Notes under the pieces: model-generated
What the model was told of the DNA's origin: nothing
Database searches by the model: none
Seen by the model: the letters and a program-made list of their open reading frames with translations, nothing else
In this document: piece by piece, positions 10,633 to 21,177 of the stretch
Layout: each line of letters opens with the position of its first letter
Position numbering within the stretch: the stretch's first letter is position 1
Program-made: the position numbers and the translations under genes
Assembly: GCF_000224145.3 (NCBI RefSeq)
Contig: NC_020174.2
Coordinates: forward strand, 3,725,026-3,789,025
Origin: Ciona intestinalis
Taxonomy: Eukaryota > Chordata > Ascidiacea > Phlebobranchia > Cionidae
DNA: 64,000 nt
Direction of reading: 5' to 3'

Positions 10633-13074
10633 CTAAACCTTGAATCCCTTGCTGTGGCGACGACCACGAGCACGTTCGAACTTTCGTCCCTTGGATCTCA
10701 CATATGGTTTGGTGTGACTATGTGGCACGCCTGGAGCTTTGCCGAAGTGCTTGTAAACCTTGCGGGCCTTTCGTGGTCCTAAAAAGATATCAGTTGCGTT
10801 AGGGTACACATTTTACAAAAGTATTGGGTAAAACACAAAATTTTGAAGCACTAAGCAACATAAATCTAATCTAATATATGCCTAATATTTTAGAAGTTTA
10901 CAACTTTATTTAATTTTTAGATGAAATGTTGTTCTAGTTCAGTTTTATACAGGTATGCTTGATAAACGTTAACAATACTCAAATTGACTGTTGTCTCTTC
11001 TGAAGATTGCAGTGCATCAATGTTTTCTCAACAAAATTATTAATTTATAGACACACTTCTACTCGGTTCTACATACCCTGCAACAGAACTGTGTTTTGTC
11101 CCTTTGGTGACTTTTGAGCGAGTTGATCGAGTGTGATGATGCTTCCACCTGCAGCAAGAATACGAGCTCGTGCGCCCTCTGTTACACGAAGTGCACAAAC
11201 CTAGTATAATAAAACATCATATTAGGTATTATAATACAAGAGTTTCTTAAGCACACTGTATGCATGGTGAGATTTAAGAACAGGGGTTCCCAACCTTTTT
11301 ACAGGAGCCGACCTTAAAAAATTACTGTCATTTTAATTTAAAAAAATGTTTATACAGTAACTGATAATTAGAATGATACAATGATTTTAATTTACTTATT
11401 TTGTTATATTGTGTTAGAATGGAAAAAAATATAATTTTTCCATGGGCCCGCTTAAAAAAAGGGTCATTCTCATGTCCCCCAGGTTTGGAACCCCTGTTTT
11501 ACAGTGTCTTGTATAACAGTTAGATTTATTAAAAAGTAATTTAGTTCAAAGGCAAAAAAAAACTGTACTGCACTAATAATACAATAGGAAGTAAATATAG
11601 ATGGGATCTCTTGCAATAATCAGTTAGTATACTAGAGGGGTGGCTTTACATTATAAAATGAATTTCAGTGTGCCGCAGTGTACAGTGACACTATCTTGGA
11701 CTGAACAATTCATGTCATGAACTTCTGTCTTCAACCTGCTTATTTTTTATATAGATATTTACATTAAGCTTGGGCACAGTGAAGATTCTTTTATCATCGG
11801 TAACTGTTCCAACCACAACTGCTGTTTTCACATCGTTTCCTGGTTTCTTCATGTTTCGAATCTGTAATACATATTTTCTATAAAATAATATTCCATTTTC
11901 AGGTAAATAAATTAGAGCATTAATTAACTTTATTTGGTTAAAAGTTTAAGGCATAAATTACAAGTAAAATTTGAGAATTCTTACAGTTGCACTAAGGACA
12001 TTTCCGTTTTGGGAGATTTTTACTTATTATTTAACTATGTACACTATATATATTATTTTCCCTTTAACTGGTGGGAATGGACGGTCCCAATTCCAGAAAA
12101 AGATCATTTTCTATCAATTATTACCAGGTTGCTATATGTAGATATGATTGCGGGCCTTTTATCAAGGAAACCAGTGAAGGGATGGAAGAAACTGGGGACG
12201 GAGAGGAACTGGTTAAAGGACAGAGGGAAACCGGCGAATGGGCGGAGGTAAATTGGTGGAAGGTACTGGTTTTTGGAGAACTGTTTATTTGTTCTATTTT
12301 GGATAAAAAACAAATTTTCCTCGGTACATTAGGCTTTTAGCTATTAAATTTTTGTTTTCCTTTCTTCTTCAACTTTTACTTTTCGACCTTTGCAGCTTCC
12401 CTCTGTGGCCCCGCTTTCAGTTTTAACTGTTAGGCTGATCCTACAGAATTAAATGACTACAAAGGCGAACACACCGTAGCTGAGCTCAACGGCAGCCTAC
12501 AAACTACTAAAATATATGACATCAGTGGTTAAGTATTACTTACCAAACGAGCAATAGACATTGGTGGACGATTGCTTCTGCTCATGTACAAGCGCTTCAG
12601 GATAACTTTGTTAAACGGAGCATTTGTTCTTCGAGCTAAGAACCTGTAGAGCTATCAACAACAACAACAAATGTAAGAAAGGACTTCACAATAATATTAA
12701 CCAACATACCTTGACCAGAAGTTTCAAATAGATGTCATCGCTTCGGGCAGTTTTTCGGACGACCTTTCGGTCTTTATTATGGCGGATGTCAACCCCCTAT
12801 GATAAAATAACATTTAAATGCAATGTTATTATTAATATAATCCATAAACGTGTGCTCAATGAAATAGGAAGAAACGATTTTTTCAAAAATTTCTTGCGCT
12901 GATAAAGCGGTTCTGATACCATTTTAAAGACTAACCTATAAGCTTACAAAACGTACAAAACATTAATAGTGATAATTTAAGCGCTACATAAAATCAGTTT
13001 CAAACAAATATTCGCTTTTAATGGTAAAATAAACGAAATAGATAAATAAAGAAAAAACATCGTGTTCCTACCAT
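10633..13074 (-). CDS. RPL18: 60S ribosomal protein L18 (eL18)
   Basis: Six coding exons on the minus strand: 13072-13074 (the ATG alone), 12710-12796, 12544-12651, 11763-11861, 11077-11200 and 10633-10778. All phases agree and give 188 aa, the usual eL18 length. Diagnostic segments are [72 protein letters not shown] and [20 protein letters not shown]. The protein is a structural component of the large ribosomal subunit. A first coding exon containing only the start codon is common in ribosomal protein genes. Intron 4 (between 11200 and 11763) carries a hAT-type element. I saw no convincing box C/D snoRNA in the introns. Confidence 0.98.
11281..11496. mobile_element. hAT-type non-autonomous element (216 bp)
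   Basis: Ends CAGGGGTTCCCAACCT and AGGTTTGGAACCCCTG are near-perfect inverted repeats of the CAGxGGTTCxCAACC type known from hAT elements. The 8-bp flanks TTTAAGAA and TTTTACAG match at only five positions, so it is old. It lies in an RPL18 intron. Confidence 0.8.
12143..12275. repeat. Purine-rich G-run segment in RPL18 intron
   Basis: Plus strand is dominated by short variants of GGAAACTGG / GGGATGG / GGCGGAGG, unlike the AT-rich surroundings. It resembles a decayed minisatellite. No coding signal is supported. Confidence 0.35.
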
Positions 13075-13084
13075 GTTGCACGTC

Positions 13085-13100
13085 CGTGAAGAGAACAATT
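13085..13100 (-). promoter_or_regulatory. Putative 5' TOP tract of RPL18
   Basis: Just upstream of the RPL18 start the minus strand reads TTGTTCTCTTCACGGACGTG then CAAC-ATG. CTCTTC fits a 5' terminal oligopyrimidine start, the signal that couples ribosomal protein mRNA translation to growth. The exact transcription start is inferred, not shown. Confidence 0.45.
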
Positions 13101-13559
13101 TAGTCTCCGGCGCAGACTCGCCGCTAAGAATCTATAGAAATCATATAAAAAAGCTAAACTTCGCAAACGAGGTTTATTCCCAAGTTTAAACAGAGCTACA
13201 ATGTTTTCATATCACTAAAGTTCACCGTGCGGTCACGTTGTACAGATATGGTTAAATGTAAAATACGCAACACTAGTTAATTAAACAGGCACATAACTGT
13301 AAAACATTTTATTCTCACAGTTAAAATCACAACATCTACATTACAACGATCTTAGCCAAGTTTGTGGTAAGTAACAAAACATTGCGTTTATACGGTTCAT
13401 ACAAAATTGTACGATCAGTCTGTGGGCTTGGTAAACTGGAGAGTAAGCAATTAATCGACTGTGTCGTAACTACGTTGCTGTTAGCCTGTTTACAACCAAT
13501 CGAACAACTTTCCGTCGTATAGTTAACAAAACGTAAAAGACAAAACATGGACAAGAAAA

Positions 13560-13606
13560 AGAGATTAAAAAACATGACCCATCTTACCCCATTTTATCAT
13601 ACATGT
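13560..13606 (+). mobile_element. MITE end fragment
   Basis: Only the right end survives: GGACAAGAAAAAGAG followed by ACCCATCTTACCCCATTTTA. Confidence 0.5.
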
Positions 13607-14449
13607 TTTGGTATGCGAGTGGGATAAAAAATATTTAAAAAAATAAGATAAACCACAAACCGAACAAAGAATATAAAATATCACCCTGCAAAGTTATTTC
13701 GTGGTAACTGGTTAAGTGGGCATAACGCAGGATGAAACTAAACACCCGCCTAAGAGGTTAAGAATGTTTCCGAGAATTTTTTCGTCATTTATTTATTTTT
13801 GAGTAATTATGTTTCGCATATAGGTCATAGGATATAAAAAATACTGTACCTAGCTCAATACCAAGGATTTAAATGATTAACCTGAAAGTCATATAAGCAC
13901 TATAAGGTGGCTGTTCTTTATGACCAGCAAAAATCACTAAAAAAGTATTTTGTTATTTGATACTGTCACGTTTTATGAGTGACGGACGTGTTTTATTTGG
14001 AATTAACTATCAAAAGTATATCGGAAGTTTCTCGAACCTCAATCCCCGCAGCTGAACGTCGTGATTATTCCTCTTACTCACAACAACACGTAGTTAAGTT
14101 TAGTTCACCCTTGTATAATGTACTACCATAGTATATTCAGTAACTATGGTACTACGGACTGCAACACGCCTACATACGCAACAATTACGCGCCGAAAAAC
14201 ATAAGCCGTGATAGCTGCCGCGTCTAGATACGTGACAGCATGAGTGTTTTGTTTGGCTCCAAACTTTGCAGTTACGTTCCACGACTTTCGTGATACGAAA
14301 TTATCGTTTTATATACGCTGATAAAGCAAACCAAAAACTCACATGCACAAAACATATGTATATAGTAGCCTATAGCAATACTTTACGCATTGGAGCATGA
14401 AATTGTTACAGATCAGATACCTTGCAGCGAAAATAACAACTGTACATTT

Positions 14450-14713
14450 CCCCATGACATAGTGGTTAGCGCGCCTGCCTTTTATAGAACAGTGTATACG
14501 GGTTCAAGGCTGCGTCATGGGTGTGTTCTTTGTGGACGCATGTGGCACTTAATCAAAAATTGACCGAAACCATCAGTGCTCTCTTAGGAATTCATTATCT
14601 AAATAACGAAGTTATATATGTGTTAGTTTGTCAGTGGGCACAATGTGTGCGTATTAAACAGAGAACTTCCGTGTTATAACGTCTGACGTTGCCACGCAAG
14701 GATAAATAAGTTA
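14450..14713 (+). mobile_element. tRNA-derived SINE, near full length
   Basis: Head TAGTGGTTAGCGCGCCTGCC (A-box-like) and GGGTTCAAGGCTG (B-box-like), then the body, then the tail GGCACAATGTGTGCG ... CCACGCAAGGATAAATAAGTTA, which matches other copies of the family. Confidence 0.8.
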
Positions 14714-14720
14714 TTTATAT

Positions 14721-14911
14721 TCAGGTGGGGGACGATGGACAACTTTTAATTTTGTTTTTTTGTCTCATTTAGTAGTAAACAACGAAATTCAAAAAATTAT
14801 AAAACCATATATCCTCGCAACTCCCATAGACTGTTGTTAATGTTTAAAACACGATCAGGATATTTGTATATTATGTGCTAAAGATGTCCCATTTTCCCAT
14901 ACAGTATACTA
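14721..14911 (-). mobile_element. MITE copy, full length
   Basis: Left end AGGTGGGGGACGATGGACAA, right end ATGTCCCATTTTCCCATAC. It begins a few bases after the SINE ends. Confidence 0.88.
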
Positions 14912-15366
14912 CGAATTTGTGATAACACATATAGGTGTACCCTTTCATTGCAGTCTTGTTTCTTTATTTTATGTTAAAACCAACAAATTCTGAGATGCTT
15001 TTTAAGGATAATATGTTGTTTTATTAAATAGCACGCAGTTAAAGTGAAACAAACCTTCAATTAATAAAATCCTAATCGTAAACTTTATCTACGACTTAAT
15101 TTCGGGATAGGTGTACCACACACGAGAAACGTGAATTTAAAGCGACTTTTTCTAATTAAAAGCGACCACGAAAGTTCCCACAGATTTACAGGGTTGGACT
15201 TTTGTACGTGATGTTACTCTCGTAGCCTTGAAAATATTATTACAAAAAAAGAAATCAATTTACGAAATAGGCAAGCAGCGCAGTTCGTGTTATATTTGTC
15301 ACCGAGATGTAATAATGTAATGAGAAGGAATGACGCATCCAAAACATTAGTAATATACGTTTACTG

Positions 15367-15374
15367 TGACGTCA
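15367..15374. promoter_or_regulatory. CRE-like TGACGTCA site
   Basis: Perfect palindrome 160 bases before the TATA box of the lectin/carbonic-anhydrase gene. Confidence 0.4.
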
Positions 15375-15533
15375 CAGAAAAAACTTTGAATGGTGTGTGA
15401 TGCTATAAATATTTTCTTCAGAAAAATAATCTGACTTGAACTAAAAGCATCACGAAAAAGGTATCGAAAAGCATAATGCGTTATTTTAATTCTTGAAATA
15501 GTGCGGCGTGTGTGCAGTGGTGGGTGTGATCGG

Positions 15534-15541
15534 TATATAAA
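15534..15541 (+). promoter_or_regulatory. TATA box
   Basis: GGTATATAAAGGC is a near-consensus TATA element about 400 bases upstream of the start codon at 15933. It would place transcription start near 15565. The long distance to the ATG implies a 5' UTR of about 370 bases or a 5' intron. Confidence 0.55.
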
Positions 15542-15932
15542 GGCAAACACTCCACTCCACAATTCAAAATCCACCTCTAAAAGACACCTTCTGAGTGTAA
15601 TTGTAGAGGATTTTTAAGATTTGGTTACTGTATTCGAAGATGACAGTTATTCAGACAGTTTACTTTTTGACATACTTAGCGTTCCATATTCGCTAATTGG
15701 AATTGAGTTGAAAGAGTGGAGGAGGATGCGGTTTTATTGTCGAACATACGCAATGAATATGACGTACGGCCGAGTAACAAATATTTAGGTCAAATATGGA
15801 ATTCCTCCGAACGATATTAAAAGTATATAGTTGCATACGTTATAACTGCTTGTAACATTTTGCTCTTTTAATCCTATAGAAGTTAGTTACTGCTGGTTAG
15901 TTAGCAAATAGAAAGCTTGACAACGAAAAACA

Positions 15933-16442
15933 ATGAATTTAAATTCAATTGTTATAGCGAGTTTTGTTCAAGTTCTAATTTGTCTCTCCGTTTGCCACCA
16001 AACGGGTAAGCATAAATGTTAATATAAATGCCATGACGTAATAAATTCTGAAAATCTAACCCTAATCTGATGCTCATAGAGTTGGACGACTCTTGTGTAA
16101 AGAAATATAGTAAAGGTTTGGTGTTACGAAAACGTAACTGACAAAATGTAACAGTTATATATTACAACAATTGGTTTGACTTGATTTTTGTCTGTTAAAC
16201 ATTTTCGTAGCTCCTGATCCTTACCATAAATGGCATTCTATATAACTTACTGTAATTTTACACTTCATTGCTATATAAGACGGACGCGGGGGTGGAATCT
16301 ACCTGCATCGGTTGGAACGTAAATGTAATAATAAATTGACAAATTTTGTTTGATGCTTGCACGATTTAAAAATAATGCTATTATCAATTATCGGTAATAT
16401 TAGCGTTGTATATTCAGGATATTGTATGAAACCAAACGTTAT

Positions 16443-16484
<42 letters not shown>

Positions 16485-19400
16485 AATTTATAAGTGCTCT
16501 TCTTATGCAAAACTATTTACTAAAATACGATTATATAATTCTGTAAATATTAATTTTATCAACTGCCAAATGGGACGGTAAGAAAGAATTAAAGCATGGA
16601 CCATCTTTCCACAGCCTATTAGGCATGTACACTGAGTTTAAAAAAAGGGGTCACAATGCGTTGTCCTTCACGCCCATATTTTGACATTTTTAACAAGTTT
16701 TTTTAAACATTAAGGAGCAATAACCGACAAGGTGCGCATGTTTTATCTCGACAAAACTTATTCGGAAGCTGAGAGATTTTGCCAACGTTGGAAGGGTAAA
16801 CGATCCAGTTTGCTCAGTTTTAATCAACTTGATGAAAATCTGATAACAAGATTAAGTCTAGTTGCTGGAAGACGAAGCAATGGCACTTCTTCTGTGCCAT
16901 TGTTTTATATTTCACGACCAGTAAGTTATGTTTCATACATTTTCTTTTGTTTAAAAATTTTCGTGAAGGACTTTAAAAACTTAGTTAAATATATTTTAAA
17001 TTTGTTTGCTTATGGGAGAAGAGAATAGTTCTTTCTTTATTTTATGAACCATAGGCCTTGTTTGATGACCAAGGGAGTTTTATTTACTTGCATGAATGGA
17101 AAGCGGTTGGAGAAATAAAGTTAATTCTATTTAAGGACATATGTGGCTTTACATCTTTTTAATAGGAGTTGAATGCCAATATTTAATCTTACACGCCAAC
17201 GTAAACTCGTAGTCCTAATATAACTTACGTCCTGTACAAAGTACAGTGTACATAAACTAATCGAATTCTTTATATAGTTAAATGTGTAACCAAAGTTTGC
17301 TTTTCACAGTCGTTCGACAAGAATCGGTGCACTGTATTGAGTCCAAACGACCAAATCCAGCAGTTTCAAGTAACTAACTGCGAAACAAGACAGCACTTTA
17401 TTTGCATAAAACGTAAGTGGTATAAATACAAACGAGCGTTTACACTTTTTTTATATTTTGTTTTAACCGCATACATTTCGCAGATTTGAAATTAAAACCG
17501 GAAGTCAGAGAAATTGAAATTGTTGACGGGCCAGTTTCGTTGCCACAATATGAATTAAAATGTTCCCATTTTCTGGACGATCTCGCCCTTGCAAAAGTAG
17601 TCCACAGCAATGGGCGTGTATGGGGCTGGGAGATGAATTATCCTCAAACAGAATGGGTTATAGAAAGGCGCGAACATTTTGGTAATTAATTGACTACTAA
17701 CCTTTATTTTTATTATTTTCAATATCGTTAACTGATCCGCGCGTTGCGATTTACACACGATTGTCACACTGTACACGTGTTCCATCTTACCCCGCTCTAC
17801 TATACACCAACAGCCGTATATGCCAGTATTTTAACCGTTTACCTGCTGTGTGACAGTTCAATTGTTTACTAATCTCAAATTGTTTTTTAGTTCGGCTTCG
17901 CCCGCTTTCGTCCGTACAAACGATTCTGAGTGAAAATAAAGTAGAGCTTAACGTAACACATATGGATGTATTTTGGGGCAAGTCAGCAACTGTTGGTTCG
18001 AGACATTCGTTTCAGTCGAGTTACTGGGCAGGAGAGGTAGGTACCTTTAGTTTATCAACTGTTGATTTGCTGTTATTGATTCCCTTCTCTCTGTTTTTTA
18101 ACAGACCATGACCATCACTATCGTTTTCAAAATGATATGTAGTAGGGGGGAAATGAAACATTTTTTCAGACTATTTTCTCGATCTATTTGTTAGTAAACA
18201 AAAAACATTCAAAGAATTATAAAACCGTATCCCCATGACTTCCATAGACCGTTGTTAATTGTTTAAAACACTATCAGGTTATTTAGATATTAAGTGCTAA
18301 AGGTGTCCTGTACCCCCCCTACTTTAAAGTTACGTTATATGTAATATAAATACAATTGATCTTATTCAGTCTTATATTTTTGTAGATCCAAATATCACAT
18401 GAACAGCATCCGAAGTTAGGATTTATCGGGCTTTCGTTTATGCTCAGGGTAAGAAAACTTAACACTTTATTTCTGTTTAATGAATATATATATTACCGTG
18501 GGGTAAGATGGAAAAACACATGTATGATCCCATATTTCCCAAACTTGTTTTTACAATAAACAACGCAATTTAAGTCGTGGGGTCTCACTTATACAATTCT
18601 GTAAATATACTCTTTGTTTACTACCAAATGTGACGAAAAAAACATAATGAAAACAAGTCAAGTTTTACCCCCAGCATACTATACATACAACAATAATTAT
18701 ATTATTTTGTATTTCTAGGAACGTCTTCACCCGAAAAACGACCACTGGGAACCAATATTAAGAAATTTAATTCAAACTAACTTAATAAGACCAAGCAATC
18801 GAATTCATTTAAAAATAGAAAAGTAAGTAATATTCGTGATTGGCTTCAACAACCATGCTTTTTAAATTACGTTATTATCAACACTTTTTATCCATACGTG
18901 TTTTAACTACTGTCGTTTTGCTGTTGACTCCTTTCTCTTCATTTTTGAATAATACGATCGTCGCTATCGGTTTTTTTAATTAGGTTATAACAAGGTGGCG
19001 GAAGATGGGACACCTTTTTCCTATTTTTTTCTCGTCTTATTTGGTAGTAAACAAAAAACGTTCAAAGAGTTATAAAATCGTGTCCCCACAACTCCCATAG
19101 ACTGTTGTTAATTGTTCAAAACGCGATCAGAATATTTGAATATTATATGCTAAAGGTGTCCCGTCTTATCCCACCCTACTATAAATATTTTATTCCTAAA
19201 CCGACTGTAATTAAAAAAATATTTTCCTTTTAGTTTAATGAAAGCAGGGCCGAACCAGAGATCCCACAACGTTTTGAATCATGCTATCGGGTACAGGACT
19301 TGGACAAGATGTGGTCACAATTTTGATTTTTTTGAAAGAACGTGGCTCGTTCATACGATACCAATAGAATTATCAACAAGTCAGGTATATACTAAAACAT

Positions 19401-19892
19401 GCTATAGTGAGGTGGGGGTAAGATGGGACACTATTTCACTCTATTTTCTCAAACCATTTGATAGTAAACAAAGGACATTCAAAGAATTATAAAACCGTAT
19501 CCTTGCAACACCTATATATACCCCGTTGTGAATTGTTTAAAACACGATCAGGAAATAACGGATTTAGGTGCTAACGATTTCCTATATCTCACCCCATGGT
19601 ACTAAGAGAAAAGGACTAGATGACAGTATTTCTTCGTTTAATTTAGTAAATCCTTTCCCACAGTTTTCTGTTTTACGGAAACTTCCAATAACTACTAGAA
19701 ACGTGAAGTGAGAAATGTAATTTCAAGCAACATGAAAATTCGTTACCAAGTACGACGTCACACTGGATACTTCTGCGTTGAAACATTCAGTCAGTTCGCC
19801 TAATGAACGGAGGCATACCGTGTATTTACAGACTATGTGAAAAGCACTGTGCACGTCAATGGAAAGCTATGGACCGCCCAACGCCATGGTAA
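15933..19892 (+). CDS. Secreted C-type lectin + inactive alpha-carbonic-anhydrase fusion, 399 aa
   Basis: Eleven exons: 15933-16005, 16715-16920, 17055-17105, 17310-17412, 17484-17681, 17891-18036, 18386-18448, 18719-18822, 19234-19384, 19664-19707, 19832-19892. All phases agree. Residues 1-24 are a signal peptide. Residues about 25-145 are a short C-type lectin domain: TYSEAERFCQRW, then NRCTVL and TNCETRQHFIC supply the four canonical cysteines; EPN/QPD and WND sugar-binding motifs are not seen. Residues about 150-399 follow the alpha-carbonic-anhydrase order: THMDVFWGK ... GSRHSF ... AGEIQISHEQ ... NHAIGYRTWTRCG ... TIPIELSTSQ ... LRKL. The zinc ligands read D, F and Q instead of His-94, His-96 and His-119, so it cannot be a normal enzyme. 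Likely an extracellular binding protein. The exon 3 donor (GTTGGA) is weak. If the last donor is not used, the protein stops at 19711 with 380 aa. AATAAA lies near 20054. Confidence 0.85.
16446..16481. repeat. (TA)n microsatellite
   Basis: About 18 uninterrupted TA units in the first intron of the lectin/carbonic-anhydrase gene. Confidence 0.97.
16562..16621 (+). mobile_element. MITE end fragment
   Basis: TGCCAAATGGGACGGTAAGA and then GGACCATCTTTCCACAGCC. Only the right quarter of the element is left. Confidence 0.6.
17770..17806 (+). mobile_element. MITE terminal-repeat fragment
   Basis: GTGTTCCATCTTACCCCGCT followed by CTACTATA. No other part of the element is recognisable beside it. Confidence 0.55.
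18140..18325 (-). mobile_element. MITE copy, full length, diverged ends
   Basis: Intron 6 of the lectin/carbonic-anhydrase gene. Left end AGTAGGGGGGAAATGAAACA, core GACCGTTGTTAATTGTTTAA, right end GGTGTCCTGTACCCCCCCTA. Confidence 0.88.
18495..18684 (+). mobile_element. MITE copy, GGGGTAAGATGG subgroup
   Basis: Intron 7. Left end CCGTGGGGTAAGATGGAAAA, body with TTTGTTTACTACCAAATGTG, right end TTTTACCCCCAGCATACTA. Confidence 0.85.
18987..19183 (-). mobile_element. MITE copy, full length
   Basis: Intron 8, 50 bases before the acceptor. Left end AGGTGGCGGAAGATGGGACA, right end GGTGTCCCGTCTTATCCCAC. Confidence 0.9.
19403..19604 (-). mobile_element. MITE copy, full length
   Basis: Intron 9, starting 18 bases after the exon end at 19384. 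Left end GAGGTGGGGGTAAGATGGGA, right end CCTATATCTCACCCCATGG. Confidence 0.9.
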
Positions 19893-19917
19893 AGGGGTTG
19901 GAGCGGCTACCACTACC

Positions 19918-19985
19918 TCAGATGAAACCGGTTCGAGGGTCGACGCTGCTACCAATGTGGGCGCGTTTGTACCTAGGAAAAAACC
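19918..19985 (+). mobile_element. SINE fragment
   Basis: CCGGTTCGAGGGTCGACGC and GCTACCAATGTGGGCGCGT match the B box and the following body of the tRNA-derived SINE. It lies in the inferred 3' UTR of the lectin/carbonic-anhydrase gene. Confidence 0.55.
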
Positions 19986-20097
19986 TTATTCTAATTGCTT
20001 TATATCCGTGGTTTGTCTAAATTGTCAGCGATACTAAATCATGTCAAAATCAAAATAAATAATCACCCATAAAATTACATAATATATATGTTGTATT

Positions 20098-20175
20098 TCG
20101 TATAAGCAGACAGGTGCATGAAACAGAACCCCAGTGTTAAAACGACGGTCGTTCCCAGCGCACGCCACGCGAGGA
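20098..20175 (+). mobile_element. SINE tail fragment
   Basis: CAGGTGCATGAAACAGAACC, CCAGTGTTAAAACGACGGTCG and CCACGCGAGGATA match the 3' third of the SINE family. Confidence 0.55.
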
Positions 20176-20184
20176 TATATATGT

Positions 20185-20382
20185 TATAGTAGAGTGGGAT
20201 GATGGGACACATTTTACAGCACATAATACCCAATTATAATGATCGTGTTTTAAGCAATTAACAACGGTCTATGGGAGTTGTTAGAATACGGTTTTATAAT
20301 TCTTTAAATGTTTATTGCTTACTATAGATTCGGGCGAGAAAATAGAATAAACATGTGTCCCATCTTCCCCCACACTACTATA
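20185..20382 (+). mobile_element. MITE copy, full length
   Basis: Left end TAGAGTGGGATGATGGGACA, right end GTGTCCCATCTTCCCCCAC, TA at each flank. Confidence 0.92.
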
Positions 20383-21177
20383 TACTTTGTTTCACTCAAC
20401 TCGTTAATAACGCTGTATACTCTGTCGGTATAGTGTCGATACGGTATCATTTAATTCACATTTTGACGTTACGCTTGTTTGTTCACTATATCTATAATTT
20501 ACCACCGGCTTATAACAGACAAACAAAACTCACTTTAATACAAACAAAGCAAGTTAGGTCTGTTGTACGCCTACCTTATAATAAATATCTCTCGGGGCTA
20601 TATGCTAAAATAGATTTAGCACGTAAAAATTTGCATGTAAGGATAATCGTTGTAAAATTGTCAATCGTTACTGTTTAGTGCAACATTAAATTAAAACATT
20701 AAGAGAGTAGAGTTATAATGAATACGTACCAATTGACTTGATTGATGAGGAACATTTAAAAAGATATTGCAGATTGCAAAAAACGTTTGTGTCACTTGGC
20801 ATACACAATTTTTAACGTATGTTTTCTACTCGAAACCGTATATATGATAACATGTTTGCTCAGTAATCATCTGTCAATTTACTGAGATACATAAATATTA
20901 AGTAGACCATGGATACATGTAGTATTATATGGAATGTCCAGTCTTTCGAATCTGTTTGTATATGCTAAATTATAGCGCCGCAGGCTTATAGTGCATTTTT
21001 AGCATAAGATTAATATTGTTAATATAGCGACACTAGTGTATTTCGTACTGTCACGGTTCGACGAACCGGTGTAGATTCCGTGGTAAACCATCTGTAAACT
21101 GAGTTAAAACTGGCGCACATTGCTGCAGTTAATGATTACCCAGTCAGATTTTAGAAGTATATAGAAAATTAGGTAAG

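Larger units (their letters stand above)
13075..15932. other. Divergent intergenic region
   Basis: Separates RPL18 (-) from the lectin/carbonic-anhydrase gene (+). It contains a MITE end fragment, a full tRNA-type SINE, one full MITE, a CRE-like site and a TATA box. No exon is supported apart from probable 5' UTR after about 15560. Confidence 0.6.
19893..21177. other. Intergenic between two plus-strand genes
   Basis: Contains the lectin/carbonic-anhydrase 3' UTR, SINE pieces and one full MITE. From 20400 to 21170 I see no exon or repeat I can name. Confidence 0.55.

Noticed and set aside
10779-13071. Intronic snoRNA in RPL18
   Set aside because: Ribosomal protein introns often host them, but I found no paired C (RTGATGA) and D (CTGA) boxes with a closing stem on the minus strand.
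16446-16481. CRISPR-like or other ordered array in the repeats
   Set aside because: The repeats are a TA microsatellite, dispersed MITEs and SINEs in an intron-rich animal genome; no direct-repeat/spacer array exists.
19837-20037. Frame KSTVHVNGKLWTAQRHGKG as a last exon of the lectin/carbonic-anhydrase gene
   Set aside because: It needs a phase the preceding donor does not supply and runs into SINE sequence. The other frame (LCEKHCARQWKAMDRP) fits the phase and the carbonic-anhydrase end.
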